From Sarcocystis neurona (lineage: Eukaryota; Apicomplexa; Conoidasida; Eucoccidiorida; Sarcocystidae): a stretch of DNA of 64,000 nt. Each line of letters starts with the position of its first letter. Positions within the stretch are counted from its first letter, which is position 1. Below are positions 23,580 through 38,400 of the stretch, piece after piece. A program made the translations under genes and the position numbers. The notes under the pieces were generated by a model. That model made no database searches and was not told where the DNA came from. It saw nothing but the letters and a program-made list of their open reading frames with translations. The stretch is taken from assembly GCA_000727475.1 (NCBI GenBank), contig KL647293.1, positions 1,376,588 through 1,440,587 of the forward strand, in the 5' to 3' direction.

Positions 23580-26500
23580 GTGAGACTTCCCGCCTCCTCC
23601 CAGTCGCCGGGCACGAGCAGCAGCAGCAGCAGACTCAGAGTCCCTCCCGCTTTCCACTGCTCTGTACCTTCGTATGTGTATCGCCCCAGTATACATTCGA
23701 ATAGTGCCTTGTCTCATATAGGTGCATGCGTCGCCCTTCTGGGTGGGTACATGGAGATCATGTGTGTACATGTGTATGCAGCAATGCGTGTGGTGGGGTG
23801 CGCGCGTTCACCAACACAGCAGAGAGAGACAAGAGGTCTTTCCTTCTATACGTGCGAAGCAGGATAGAGAAAACGCAGTGTATACGTGTATGCACTGAAA
23901 ATGGTGCTCATAACAGAAGGAGGCACAGATAGATATGTGTAGACAGATATATATGTGATACATATATATATATATATATACATACACTGATATGATTAGA
24001 TATGGATAAAGAGAAGGGAGATTTATTTGGGTATCTGTCTACCTGTCTACCTCTACGTATGTATATATATATATATAGATAGAGAGAGACAGAGATTTGT
24101 GTACCTATCTATGCATATATATATATGTACGTACACGTGTACACTTTTTTGAAAATATATGCATATAGGTAGAGAGGCGCAGTACAGTATATATATATAT
24201 ATACATATGTTTATGTACGTATACGTATGCATTTCGTTAAAGACATATGTGTACAGGTAGAGCTGTGCAGTATACATTGTTTCATTAGAAAACGCAGCTT
24301 GACTCTCTCTACGCACACATAAATGTGTATTCATACCACTATGTATAGATATACGTATACGTACGTAAATACAGTATATACGGGCATGTCTACCTGCAGG
24401 TAGGTATATGAATATATGTTAAGTGTACCGATCAATACGGGTGCCTGCGTCGCAAGACGTGGTCCGTAGTGACCCACTTTCTAACTGCTGTGTGTTAGGC
24501 ACCTGCTGCTTACGTTACTGGGTCTGCTGCCGTTGCTCGAGCGCTGCTGCTCTGATAATATTATCATGTCCCTGCTGCTGCAACTGGTGCGCAGCAGCTG
24601 CCTGCGCTACTGATACTGCTGCTGCTACTTTTGCTGCTGCTGCTTTTGCTGCTGCACCAGGCGCTGTTGGTGCGGTGGAGCTGTTGCGGCTTCTGCGGCT
24701 CTTCTGCCGTCAGGCGGTGGGGCTCCAGTAGTGCACCTGCTGTTGCTGCTGCTTGTCTTTCACGCGGCGACAGTGCAACTGCTGAGCAGCTGCTGCTCGA
24801 CTGAGGCTCCAGTTGCTGCTGCCGCCGCTGCTTTATTCGATATTCTGGGTTTCTTGCTGCAGTAGGGGGTGCTGCTGGGGATACTGCTGCGTGTGGTACC
24901 CCTCTTGCGTCTTGCGCTGCTGCATCTGCTGCCGCGGTCGCTAGCCTGCTCTTGCGCCGACTACTCCGCGTGCTGCTGCTGGTGTTCCTGCGTCAGCTGA
25001 CATGGTCGCGGTTGGTACTGCGACTGCCGCTGTTGCATCTCCTGATGTTATTTCTGCTGCTGTTTCTGCGTGGGGACAGCACGGCGAAGTTCGTCGTGAG
25101 GCGGCAGTGGATATTGTGTGGAGGCGACGACTGCGCGTTGCGCGTCTTCAATTTGCACACTCTCGAGAAAGTGAAGGAAATCCCGAACGCCCACACCGAT
25201 TACATCCGCCACGTATCGATCCACGCCAGCAAGCCCCTCGTCCTCTCCTCCTCCGACGACATGACGGTACGCAGACTCTTAGCTGTGCGTACACCCGGTG
25301 CTGAGGAGACCGTTGTCAATGTATACACCTGCGCATCTTAATTTTACATACAAGCGCAGGACGTGTCCTTTACGACAGACGCGCGTATACGTGAGTAAGC
25401 GTGTGCCGTAGTTCAGGTTCTTGGTGCTGCTGGGCTTTTCTTCCAGGTCACCCGACGCGTGTGCCCTGAGGTGTACGTACACTCAAACGCAGAAACACGT
25501 TTTCTTGGTACAAGGACGTATGTACGCACGTGGTTACGTGTGTGTCGTGTCTGTTCGTAGAAAATGTGTATATGTGTGTGTACAATTCGTAAGGGTCGGA
25601 AGGTGTGTATTTGTGTGCATGTGTCGCTTTGGTATGGATGTACTTCTTCTGCTGGACTCTCGAAGTTCGTTCGGGTGATGATCTGGCATAGCGCGTTTGC
25701 TGGCACAAACGCTTCGGCGCACCAGAAGACGCCTCGCCGGCTACGTTTGTGTATCGACTTGTGTCTGTGTTTCGTTCTGGACGTACTCGACTTTGTGTAT
25801 AGACCAACGGGGTGTACATACACCCCAGCAAGTCAGCTGCCTTCACGTTCGGTTACGGTTCTATCTGTCGACTAATATCTGTGTTGCTTTTACTCTATTA
25901 GGAAAGACCTACTACGCACTGGAGCGCTACTAAGCTATTCGATAGCTGCGGGTCTGTGTACCTACATATGTGTCTACTTATTTATGCACACGTATTTCGC
26001 TTGGTGTACAGACACCCGAGCACTGCGATATACGTTCCCAGCAGACCTCTGTATCTTAGAGCAGCATGGCGATGTCGCTTGTCTCTCTCTGTCTCTCTCT
26101 GTGTCCGTGTTTTCTCTGTGTGTGCATGTGTGTGCGTATAAGTACTTCGTCTTTGCTGTGAAATTCCTTTTATCGAGACTTCTGCACAACCGCGGGTCTC
26201 TGTGCTTCCCAGCAAATCTCTGCTGCTTTCTTCTTCTGCGGGTCGAAGGGGAGAATATATGCTGGAGACTGCTGTTCGCGTTTCTGAGCAGCGTCCGCAA
26301 AAAGCCCTACGCGGACGTGTGTGTGTACGTACGCATCCGAGTGTACGTGTCACTTTCTCCTCGTCTTTCCCTCCCTACCTATTTGCTGTCTACGCCTCTA
26401 CCTTTCTAGAAGCGTGTATCTATATGTACGTACGCAACTGCGTATACTGAAAATTTTTACTCGACCGTCTCTACACATCAGTAACGAGACGCACCACTTT

Positions 26501-29500
26501 GTGCGAGAGGGTGACGACCAGCGCCTTTTGGTGTGTACAGACACCACAGACACCCGAGCAGCAACTTCTGAGTCACCAAGTGTCAGAAACGCGGTCGTGC
26601 AAAGGTCTGCGGCTTACACGCCTGTCGCTCTCTGTTTTATCTAAGAAGTGAGATCACTGACAACGTGTCGCTGCGGTGATAAGAAGTAACGAAGGTTCTT
26701 CCCGCCTACGCGCTCACGAGTGTGGGAGAAAACACAGCAAAGCTGCGACAGAACGTCGTACACTTTTTGGAGTGGAAATTTCTGCGCACATTGGAAGTGC
26801 AGTCGTACGGATACATGTGCGCGCCTCAGGAGGCAGTCTTTCACTGGCTCAAGCTGCCAAGGCGGTCTGCTGGCGCCTCGTTGTCTCGCGTGGCATCTCT
26901 CTCGACAGTACAAGCATAGCTGCTGCACAGGTGTATATACACTTTGTGTATGTCTCACGCACACGTGTATATACACTCCGTGCATGCATGGACTAATGCG
27001 TATGTGGTGCACAGGTGTACTTGTAGTCTCCACGTTTTGTTCACGTAAGTGTGGATATACACTCTCTCTGTGCTTTGCACTGGTGTGTGTTGTACAGTGT
27101 ACAGGAGCTCTGCGCAGGTGTACATACACTCGATATTGCACGCGTAGGCTCACATGTTTTGTGCACAGGTGTATATACACTTGATTTTGTACGCGTAGAC
27201 TCACTTGTGTGGCACACAGGTGTCGAACACACACTGCGCGTGCGCGTTTTCGAAGACTCAGATGCTTACGGGTGTCTGTACACTCCATGCCGGTGGCATC
27301 CGTTGCGCGCGCTTCTATGCGCCGCTTCCCTGTCTCCGTTTTAGCAAAAACGGCTGATCCATACGTACACCTGTGTACCTCGTTTCCAGCGTCTAGTTCT
27401 GCGTGTAGGTCAGCAAACAACACACATGCATACAGATCATTCCCATTCTACGTACATGCCTCACGGCTTGTACGTGAGCCAGCTAAGAGTTGGCATATGT
27501 GTCTGTTTAGGTGGAAAGTTGTCTGTGTTTGGGGTGTACGTACAGCCCGTTTTTCGTGTCTGTGGACGTGCTGGACACGCCTGAGTGTATGCTTGTGCAG
27601 CGGAATCTTCACTTTCATAGACAAACCAGCCGTGTACGTTGAGGAAACATGTGTCACGGGCTAGTGCTGGCGCTGCTGCACTTCGTGCCGATCCTGCTGC
27701 TGCTACTGCGGGTGCGGTGGCAGCGGTCCTCGCTGCCCCCAGCTTTGTTGAGGCTGACACGTTGTTTTCGTTGCTGCAGCTGCTACTGCTGCTGTTGTTG
27801 CTCCTGCTGCTATTGCGGTTGTTGCTGGTGCGGCCGTTGCCGCTGGTGCGGCTGTGTGACCGTTGCTATTGCTGCTGCTAGAGGTGCTACCGCTACTTTT
27901 GTTGGTTCTGTTGCAACTGCTGTTTTTGCCGCTGAAGTGCTGCACCTCCTGTAGTTGCTGCTTCTTTTCTTTTGCGACTTGTTCGTAGATAAAGCTGTGG
28001 GATTTTGAGAGAAACTGGATGCGGCTGGCGTCTTACGAGCAACACACGTACTACGTGATGCAGACGCAATGGCATCCGCGCGACCCGAATTTGTTTGCTT
28101 CGTGCTCCCTGGACCGCACAATAAAAGTGTGGGGTCTGCTGCAGCTACAGCAGCAGGGTGCCGGAGGCGGAGGCAGTAGCGGCAATGCAGCAGCAGTGCA
28201 GCAGTCGCAGTCTGCAGCAGCTTCGGGACAGCACGGCGGGGTGGTGGTCGTCGCCCCGCACTTCACTCTCACCGGCCACGAGCGCGGGATCAACTGTATC
28301 GAGTATTCGAAGAGGTAAAGTTGAATCATATATAAGACACTTCTTATTGCCGTTATCCATATCCATTCTTTTGTCTTTCTTTGTTCTTTGTCTCTTTTCC
28401 TCTACATGTATATATATATATATATATATGCGTACGTCTCTATGCGTACACATATTTGTATACATCATGTGTTTGCGTACCTCTCTCACTGTATGTATAC
28501 TTATACATACGTCTCTCTCTCCGTGTATATATACATGTATATACAATACACGTACATATTTGTGTCTCTCTTTATACGGGTATACATATGTAAACACGCA
28601 CTACAGTGCATATATGTATCTGCGTACACTTTTTGATGCCCGTTCATACATCCCCTCGTGTCCACTACATATATATCTCCCGCGTTCTGCCTACGTACGC
28701 GTATGTTCCTGCGTCCACGTTGCCATCTTGTATATAGTCGTCCGTCTACATACATATATTTCCCTCTTTACACATATGTATATAGCTCTACGAATCAAGT
28801 GCTTCCTTACACATCCTTGTATGTCTTTTTTACCACTATATGTATGTATATATGTATGCATTCCTCTCTTCATGTGTATATATATATATACATATGTGCA
28901 CGGCCGTCTCATTGGTGTGTGGAAATATACACGTGCGCAGATACAGATATATCTATATACACGTGTGCGTGTATGTGTGTAACGTGTGTATGTATGTATA
29001 TATCCATGTATGTATCTACGGGTGTGTATGCATGTACATGTATGTATGTATGTGTATGTAGGTAATGTGAAGTCTTGTACGTATGGGGGAAGAAGTTGTG
29101 GAAGCAGTTACAAATGGAGGCGTTTCTGGGCATGCGTGCGCGTCTGTGCGTGCAGCGGCGAACGCCCGTACATCGTCTCGGGGAGCGACGACTGCACCGT
29201 CCGTGTGTGGGACTACCAAACGAAGCAGTGCATCCAGGTACGTCCTGCTGCCGCAGCAGCAGCACCTACGAGAGAGCCGGAGCACTTGCTAGAGAGCAGG
29301 AGCACTTGCTCGAGAGTAGCAGCACTTGTGAGAGAGCAGCTGCACTTGCTAGAGAGGAGGAGCAGCAGGATAGCAGGACACCAGCATTTCCATCTCGGCT
29401 GCGCTGTAGGAGAGCAGCAGCGGCAAGGCACGAGCAGCATCAACAGCAGTGCTTCGCTGTGGGAGAGCAACAGCAGCAGGGCAAGAGCAGCAGCGGCAAA

Positions 29501-32447
29501 AGCAGCACCCGCAGCGACATATGCTTCTGGTGGCAATAGGAGTTGTGGGAGGTGACACAGCAGACAGAGCAACGGGAGAGCAGCAACGGGGTGTAGCGGC
29601 AGCAATGCACCGCACGGCGTGACGGGCGTCAGGAGAAGCGGACAGAGCAGCAGGAGCGGGAGGAGTGACAGAAAAAGGAGCAGCAATAGGAGGAGTAGCG
29701 TCAGCAGCAACAGTAGATCTACTCACAGTCCTGCGCAGCACTCGGCGTAGCAGGAGGGAGTGCTGTAGCAGGGAAAGGAGGAGCAGCAGCAGCAGAACAG
29801 CAACACCCCACCCCCCCCGCCGGGTCGACAACACGGGCAGCAACATCCAACAGATGAGGAGCAGCTGGCGTAGGGAGACAGCAGCAACCGCAGCAGCCGC
29901 AGGGATGTTGCCTGCACGGCACCAGAAGTCCTTCCACAGACACAGCTCTTTTGATCTCTTCGTCTGACGTGCGGGTGCGTGTCTACTTTTGCCAGGCAAA
30001 GTCATTCAACTACGCGCGTCCTTACACGTGTGCGTGTACCTCTATGTCTGTCCGTCTCTAGCTTGATTCAAATAGGTCTCCTTACTTTTGTCTTTATACA
30101 TATATGTACGCAGCACCGATGTCCAGCTCTCCCTATCTCTACATATATATATAAAAGTAATTATACGTATAGAGGTCTTGGTACAAATGAGTATATTTGT
30201 ATATATATATCTATATGCATGTGTATAAGTGTAAATAGCTGTCGCCTTACCGCTCTCTCTATCTATAAACACATGTAGTTCTTATATCTGTAGGGGGACG
30301 GAGGCGTGTACGACGGGAGTCTTACGCAGGAGTCGAGAGAGGCGAGACGGCGGGCACTGCTGCTGCTGCCACGGCTGCTGCAGGGGCTGGTGACTCTACC
30401 CGGTGTTGCGCGCTGGTGTTCATCAAGCCCGTATTTTCCTTCCCATATACTCTTGCGTATTCAGATACATGCATGCAGATTCAGACGTGTATAGGTATGT
30501 ATACGTGTATGTAGACACACACACGGACACCCTCGCTGAGGCGTTCACGTACACACATGTGTTTTCACACACGTATATCTGTGTACATACATGCAGGTAT
30601 ATATATCTATACCTATGTTCACCTATCTACACATATATATCTCATAAAACATATCCGTATACATATACACACGCAGGTGCATATGTATACAAGAATATCT
30701 ACATACTCATATAATAGGTATGTCTATATATTGGTTCTATCTACAGCTAACCCGAAAGTCGACTTCTTCGCGTTGATATACCGGCGCCACTATACCTGTG
30801 TGTAGTTACTACATCTGTCCATATATCTATCTATATCTAAAATATATACATATACATATATATGCACATACATATCTGTTCGCATATGTGTATATATGTA
30901 GTGGCGAGTGCACACATGTGTATGTATATGTGAGGGACGTCTTTGAAGACTGACCTAGGCCGTGAAAGAACAGGCGTACACATGTGTGTCTTTGTCCGCC
31001 TACACGCCGATACATTTATATATCCTTACATATATCTACATATCTATATAGACGTGTGCATATACGTAGATGCGTGCAGAGTGGTGTCGCTGCGGTTTTT
31101 GCCTGCTCCTGCTGCCGCCTGCCTGCTGCTGCTGCTTCCCCGCTGTCATTTCCTTCCTGTTGCTGCTGCTGCTGCTGGTCGGCAGGTGTTAACGGGGCAC
31201 ACGAGAAACGTGTGTGCGGTGCTCTTCACGACTTTGACGGGCCACACGCTGCCCCTCCTGTTTTCCGCTGGTGAGTTCTCTCCGGTTTTGCCCGTTCTCT
31301 TCCTGTCTTCCTGTCTCCGGCTGACAGCTGTTTTCTTCGCTGAGACACGCCTGTTCGGGCCCAACGGCGAGGGTTTCCCCGCTTTTTTTTTCTTTCTGTG
31401 TGTGTGCGTGTCTCCGTCTCCCTTTTCGCCTTCCGGCGAAGATTTCTCGTGGAGACGTCGCGCGTGTGTCTCTGCGTCCGTCTCACTCTCCGCGTCTGTC
31501 CTGCTGTTATGCACCTGCATGTGTCTGTGTGACATTTTATAGACTTTTTTGCTGCATCATAAACCTTTCCATGTCTTCTCCTCACGCCAGCGTTCTTCTC
31601 TTCCTCCGACTGCTGCTTGCATACACTCCTGTGCACGTGTCGAACGCTCCTGTGTATGTCCACTTATGAGAGGCACAGAAATAATCAACGCAAGTATATG
31701 TTTCGCTATATGTACATACATATGTGTACAATATATCTATCTATCTATATATTATATACTCACCAGTGCGCTATATATGCGTGAAGGGCTCTCTGTTCTC
31801 ACCTATGTGTGCACATGGATATGCATGTTTTAGTCTTCTCCTTCTCGTCTCTCTTCGTGAGCTGGCCTACGTCTGCTTGCTGCTTGCACACATCTATATA
31901 TATATATATGTAGGCTGCTTCCTCAGACATGTATGTATACGAAGATGTGTACATGGCAGTTCGCCAGTACATAAGGTGCCTCTTATTTGTTGACGACGAC
32001 GCCTTGCCTGTCTGGACGCGTTGGTGGTTTTTTCTTCTTAGCCAGCAGATGCTCACGTCTATCTTTCTAGGCGCTGCGCAGCCACTTCAGCCAGCCCTCT
32101 CTTTTCTCTCTCTCAGCATTCCACCGCCAACGTACACATCTCTCTCTATATATATCTGCCTATATTTGTATATCTGTATCTATCTATATTTATATCTGTC
32201 GACATCTATCTATATCTGTCTATATCCATGTATATATCTATATCTATCTGTATTTATCTGTATCTGTCTCTCACTATATCTGAGTGTCTACCCATATCTC
32301 TCTATCTATATCTATCTATTCATCTGCATATTCATCTATGTATCTATCTATCTACACACCCATACCCATATACACATATATATGTATGTGCGCGCATCTT
32401 TGTACGTCCTGGTATATAGAGATATATACACGTATACAGAATCTGTG

Positions 32448-32481
<34 letters not shown>

Positions 32482-35400
32482 TGCACACAGACGTGTGCGT
32501 CTGGCTAGCGTTATACATGAACATAGTGTTTGTGTATGTATGGGAAATATGACGCTATCGTCAAGTAAGAAACGCTGGTGTGTCTCTCTTGAAAGATGCG
32601 ACTGCTACACAGGGGACGTTTCGTCAAACATTTCTACCAGTACGTGTCGCCCTCTCTTCAATTTCCTCTTTTTCGTCCTTTCTCTGTTCACCAAGGAGTA
32701 CGGCCGCCTTTCTGTCTCGTCCTCCTCTTTATCTTGGAGATATACGTGTACAGATCCACGTGTATGTGTATGTGTAGGCATGTGCTTCCACCGCCTCAGG
32801 AGACACTTGAAGCGGAAAAGGAAGTTGGCGGAGATGCCCCTTCTTGCTGACCACGTGTGTTGACGCCGATATATTGGTAGAGAAGTTCTCGTGATCGTAC
32901 ATACGTACCCGCGGACAACTTGTGTATGTAGGGGCACGCGCACGTAGTCACCTACGTAATAAATGCGCGTGCTTAAAAACAAAGGATGAACACATAGTTA
33001 CGGACTCACACACATATGCCTTTACATCTGCCTGCAAGCATACACGTATATCTGTGTGTACGTGAGTATACGCATACGGTAACGCCTAGATATACGTCTG
33101 CGTATCACCCTGTGTGTACGTGGAATGAGCGTCTATATATATATATATACATATGTGTGTGTGTCTACGCATAGAAACGTGGGCGCACCACCTGTGTGTC
33201 GAAGACCGCTCGCAGGTTCTAACGGACGTGCTGCTGCTCTTCTCTTTCTTTCGCGAATGCTGCTGCTCTTCTCGTCTTGTCCCACGTGCTGCTGCTCTTC
33301 TTTTCTCTCGTGCTGCTGCTGTTCTTCTTTTCTCCCACCTGCTGCTGCTCTCTGCTCTTCTCTTGTGCTGTGGCCCTCTCGTTCCCGTGTGGGGAGGAGG
33401 AACAGGAGGTAGAGACATAGAGAGTGTCTACCCCTCTTGGAAGAGAGTATGCACACACGTCTCGCTGCTCAACAGCTGCGTCTGCCGTGTGGGGTCTTGT
33501 CTCTTTGTCTTTGACAAGGGCGGTCTCTCCTCCGGCTCTCCCGCGCTGTTGCTGTGCTGCTGCTGTTATCTGCTGCTGGTGCTGCTATCTGCTGCTGGTG
33601 CTCCTGGCTGCTGCTGCTGCTGTTATCTGCTGTTGGTGCTGCTGTCCGCTGCATCTGCTTCTGTGTTGGTTTTCTTGCGTCCCTCTGCTACCTTTTGCTT
33701 GAGCTGCTTTTGTGTTGCTGCTGTTACGCCTCTCTTCCCGCGTGCACGGTTCCTGCTACTACTGCCGCTGCCGCTCTTCTGGTCCTGTTGGATGCTGCTG
33801 CTGGGTCTTCTGGTTCCTGTCGCCGCTGTGCTGCTGCTGCTGTGCGTCGTCGCCGCCCTGCTGCCGCGGCTGCCCGCCCTGCTCTTCCTCCGACGCCTTC
33901 GTCTCTAGTGTTGCTGCCGTCGGTAGTTGTTTGACTTGCTGCTCACGCTACTGCTGCTGCTGGTGCTGGTGCTGCGGCCTTCCGTTTCGCTGCTGCTGCC
34001 GCCCTTGCGTTGTTTGCTGCTACTGCTGCTGTTGCTGCTGCTGCTCGGCGTTCTGCTCACGCTGCTGCTGGTGCTTCTGCTTTTGCTGCTGCTGGTGCTG
34101 CTGGGTGGCCGTGCGCGCCGCAGGAGAAGATACGCAGCTCTTTGTCTGGCATGCGCTCACGTACAAGAAGGAAACTTCTGTTGATTTGAAAGTGGAGCGC
34201 ATATGGTCGCTTTCCCTTCTCGACACGTCCAGCGCAGCAGCGGGAGCCGCAGCCACAGCAGCAGGCGCAGGCGCACCAGCAGCAGCGGGTGGCGGCCTTG
34301 GGGGCCTCGTACTTGCTGTTGGAAGCGACAGCGGCACTCTCGTCCTAAAGGTACTCAAAATTTTCTTCTTCTTTCTATTCTTCCTCGTTTTCGTCTTCTT
34401 CGTATCCCCGCTCCATTCTTCTTTGTCGTGCTGTCTCTTTTTTCCTTGTCATTTTCCTCTATATCCATCTCCTTCTTCGTCTCCCTCTTCTGCTCGTTCG
34501 TGTCCCTTTCGCTTCGTTTTTCTCGGTCTTCTTTTTCATTTCCGTTTTCACGGTGTCCGTTTTTCGTCTTCTTCTTCGACCCCTTCCCCCTTCTCTTGGT
34601 GTCCGTTCTTCCCCTTTCTTGCTCCTGTTCTTCTTCTCCGTCCCGTTCTTCGTTTTCTTTTCTTGATGTCCATTCTCCCCTTTTCTTGTTCTTCTTCTTG
34701 GTTGTCTTCCTTTTCTGCTCTGCCTGCTTCTTCTTCGTGTTCTTCTTCTCCTTCGTGCGGTGCCCATCGTCGTTTCGAAAATACTGCGCACGTCGTCGCT
34801 TTGCTGTTGTGGCAATCGACGACGTCGCACCGGAGGCTCCCCTGCTGCTGCTGCTTCTGTGGCCGCGGAGGCGTAAATTCTGCCGCAGCCGCTCCTGCGT
34901 CTGCGTGTCCTACTCCTGCTTGTTCTGTCTGCTCTTCTTCTCAGCAGATCTGCTGCTGCTGCTTTTCCTGCAGAAGCGGTTCTGCGCCACCTGCTGCTCC
35001 TCCTGCTGCTGGGGGGAGTGTCTGCGTCTCTCGTCGCTGCTCTTGCGGATACTGCTGCTGCCGTTGTTGTGTGGCGCTCACGTGTGCTGCTGCTGCGGCT
35101 CTTTTTGCCCAGCCGTCTCGGCCTGGGTGCTCCTTCTGCGCGGCTGCTTCGCAGCTCCTCTTCTTCTTCTTCTTCGTTCTCTTCCTCCTCACTTGCGTCT
35201 TTGTCGTCTTTTTCTTTGCAAATCGCCTCTTCACTTTCTTTCCTCCTGCCGTCCTCTTGCGCGTGGACGCAGATGGGGAAAGAGATGTTGGTGGCTTCGC
35301 TGCATGCGGGAAAGGCCGTCGTGGCTAGAGGCTTCGAAATTCTTCAAGCAAATCTTCGTCTTCTAGAAGAACAGCAATGGCTCGACGGAGAACGCCTTCC

Positions 35401-38400
35401 CATAGCCTACAAAGAACTTGGACAGTGTGGTGAGCATCGTCTTTTTTCGACGCGGTGTCGTCTGCGGGCTTCGTACACCGATTCAGATACACCTCCTTGT
35501 CTCCCTATCTGTCTCGTCTCCCAGTCTCTCCCACTCTCTCCGTGTCTCCCCGCGTCTCTCCGTCTTCCCGTCTCTCTGCGTCTCCCTGTCTATCGGTGTG
35601 TCTCTGTTGCTGCCTGTCCCTCTGTGTCTCTCTGCATCTTGGTATTCGTTGCAGGCGTTGCTCTCCTTCTTCTCTTTGTGCTTCAGACGGTGTGGGGTGC
35701 TGCTGCTTCGGACGGTGTGGGGTGCTGCTGCTTCGGACGGCGTGGGGTGCTGCTGCTGCGGACGGTATGGGGTGCTGCTGCTTCGGACGGTATGGGGTGC
35801 TGCTGCTTCGGACGGCGTGGGGTGCTGCTGCTTCGGACGGTATGGGGTGCTGCTGCTTCGGACGGTATGGGGTGCTGCTGCTTCGGACGGTATGGGGTGC
35901 TGCTGCTTCGGACGGCGTGGGGTGCTGCTGCTTCGGACGGTGTGGGGTGCTGCTGCTTCGGACGGTGTGGGGTGCTGCTCACTCCATTTTTCTCCTCTTC
36001 TTCATCTGTCTCTGTCTGTGTCTCTCTTTGTGGGGACGCAGCGCTCTCTCCTCTTCTAGTACACATGCATACGCATGCAGGTAGAGAGATGTACGGATAT
36101 GTGGTTCGCAGCGCTGCGCGCGTAGGCGCAGCAGACGTGCAGGAATAAAGGAGCAGTAAATACACTACCCTATACATATACATGTGCACATGCGTACGTA
36201 CGTATATGTGTATATATGCGTACACATATATCTGCTGCATATGTCCACATGTGTAAATATATTATATGCACGTGCATATATATATATACATCGCAAGTCG
36301 TATACATACATTACTTAGTATGTACGTAAGTGTACATGCATATACACACATGTATATATATATATATATCCGTTTAGCTATCTGTTTACATATATGTACT
36401 TCTGCGTACGCATGTATACATTATATATGTATGTATACGTATATACGCTTATACGTATCTTCATGGCGGCCTGACTCCTCACCTCTTCGGTGATCGGCCG
36501 GAACAGCTGGAGAGCTTTGTGCCTGCTGCGCCAGCACGATATATATAAATATATTTATATTTATATATATATTTATATGATTACTTCTGCCTCTCCATGT
36601 CTTGTTGTGTGTACATGTATATGTATGTATCTAATTTTCTTTGCCAGTCGCTTGATATGTATGCGCCCCCATGTATATGTGTGTATACATACGACTACGT
36701 CTGCCACACTCCCCCCAGCTGTACACATGCACCCGTGCATGCATATATATATATGTATTTGTAGGACTGTTTCTGCCTCTGTAGCTCTCCAGCTATATCT
36801 ACACAGATACACGTGTGTCTCTCTCTCTGATTTCTGCTGCATGCATATCCATCCACGTGTGGCTATTTTCTACTTGGGTCCCTTGCTGCACACGTGCATG
36901 CATGCCTGTATTCGTCTATGCGTATGTATGTAGATACAGCTGTCGGCGCCTCCCCACCAACATGCTCACACTTCATATACTTGGGAATACTTTCCGTCCG
37001 TAGCTGTCTTCGTTTCTTTCCCGTCTATGCACGTATGTGTACGTGTATGTGTGTATGTCTCTTCCTATCTCTGTCTTTATATTTCTCCCAAACTTTGCCT
37101 CCTCTCTGTATGTCTTCTACTCTCTCTGTCCGTCTCTGCCGGTGGCCGGTCGTTGTGTAAGTGCTGCGTGTATCTCTCAGGCCAGCGGTGTTGCTCTGCA
37201 TGCGCTCTGCATGTCATGCCCCCCCCCCCGCCCCCCGCTGCTTCGAATAGATGGTCGTGCTGCGGCATCCGTAGAGAGACCCGGTCCCCACGGGAGAGGC
37301 TGGTGGCCACCCACTCGTGGCGCTGCTGCTGGCGTTGCCTGGCTGCCCTCCTCATTTCTTCTGCCTTCCTGTCTGCCTCTCTTGCCGCGTGCGCTGCCCA
37401 CGTCGCTGCTGCGGACCTGAAACTTCCGGGGCTGCATGCTTCGGGCAGCTGCCTCGGTGCCTGGGATGACTGCTGAATGCGGCAGAAGACGCTTCTGTTT
37501 GCTGAGTGTGTAGGGAGACCGTTTCTGCGCATGCGAGCAGTCTTCCCAGCTGCTTCGGCTTCTGCTGCATGTGTGTGGAAAGGAACGGGCGGGGAGGTCT
37601 TCGATGTTGGAGGAGGGGAGGGAAAATTGCAGTCAATTTATCGATCGGTTCGCTGCGTCCACACGAGAGCTCTGCTGGCGTCCTCTGCTCACCGTTTGCT
37701 GCTGTCATTCGCGTTCCCCTGCTGCGCATGCTTCGTTCGTTTTCCCCCGGATACTTGTGAACGGCTTGCTGTCCTGCTGCTTCTCCTTCTTGGCGAGCTT
37801 CTTCTTCTCTTCGGTGCTACACAAAAACGCGACATCGTGCGTTGTGTACTCCCCAGACGCCTTGCCCTTCTATGGGCCTTCCTGCGTCTCTGCATGCGTC
37901 TTCGACTCCTGCGCCGTGTCCGTTGCATTCCGTATTCACGCCTTAGAAGACGTGCGTCCACATACATGGAGACGTGTCCATCTGTTTCTCCACGTACCTA
38001 TATATATTTATGTCTCCGGGTGTGTGTAGGCACCTATATATATATATATATATGATGCGAAGATTTACTTGAATTTGAGAATCTCTGTGGATATGTATAT
38101 TTGATGCAAAGTTTTACTTGTACATTCATGTCGGTGCATGCCTTTTCACCTGCATGTCTATGTGTATATATGTGTGTATTTGTAGAGAGAGGGGTAGATG
38201 TTGCGAGGGGTACTTCCCGCGAAAGTGTAGTGGGTTCTTGGGGTCTGTGCTGCACCTGCTGTCTGCATGCGCAACGCGTGTGGTGTGTTGCTGCTGTCCA
38301 CGGGTGCATGCGCATTGCAGATTTATTTCCGCAGAGCATCAGCCACCACCCGAGCGGCCGCTTCATCGCCGTCTGCGGCGACGGGGAGTACGTCATATAC

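Noticed and set aside
30294..30430. Complex island in intron 4 after CTGTAG (GDGGVYDGSLTQESREARR)
   Set aside because: Looked like a possible exon between exons 4 and 5, but exon 4 to exon 5 already joins without a gap in the WD40 blade and in phase.
32540..32850. Island of complex sequence in intron 5
   Set aside because: No frame matches beta'-COP, and exons 5 and 6 join directly in phase within one WD40 blade (SAG|EDTQLFVW).
33712..35328. 538-codon plus-strand open frame
   Set aside because: Only the part at 34124-34350 is a real exon (COPB2 exon 6). The rest is CTG and CTT repeat translated as Cys, Ser, Leu and Phe runs, and the splice sites bound the exon clearly.
34203..35366. 387-codon plus-strand open frame
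   Set aside because: Out of frame with exons 6 and 7 and made of Phe/Leu/Ser runs from pyrimidine-rich intron 6.
35455..36084. Three overlapping open frames with a repeated GCCCFGR/WGAAASDG pattern
   Set aside because: Direct product of the 25-bp minisatellite in intron 7, open in all frames, so not evidence of a repeat protein.
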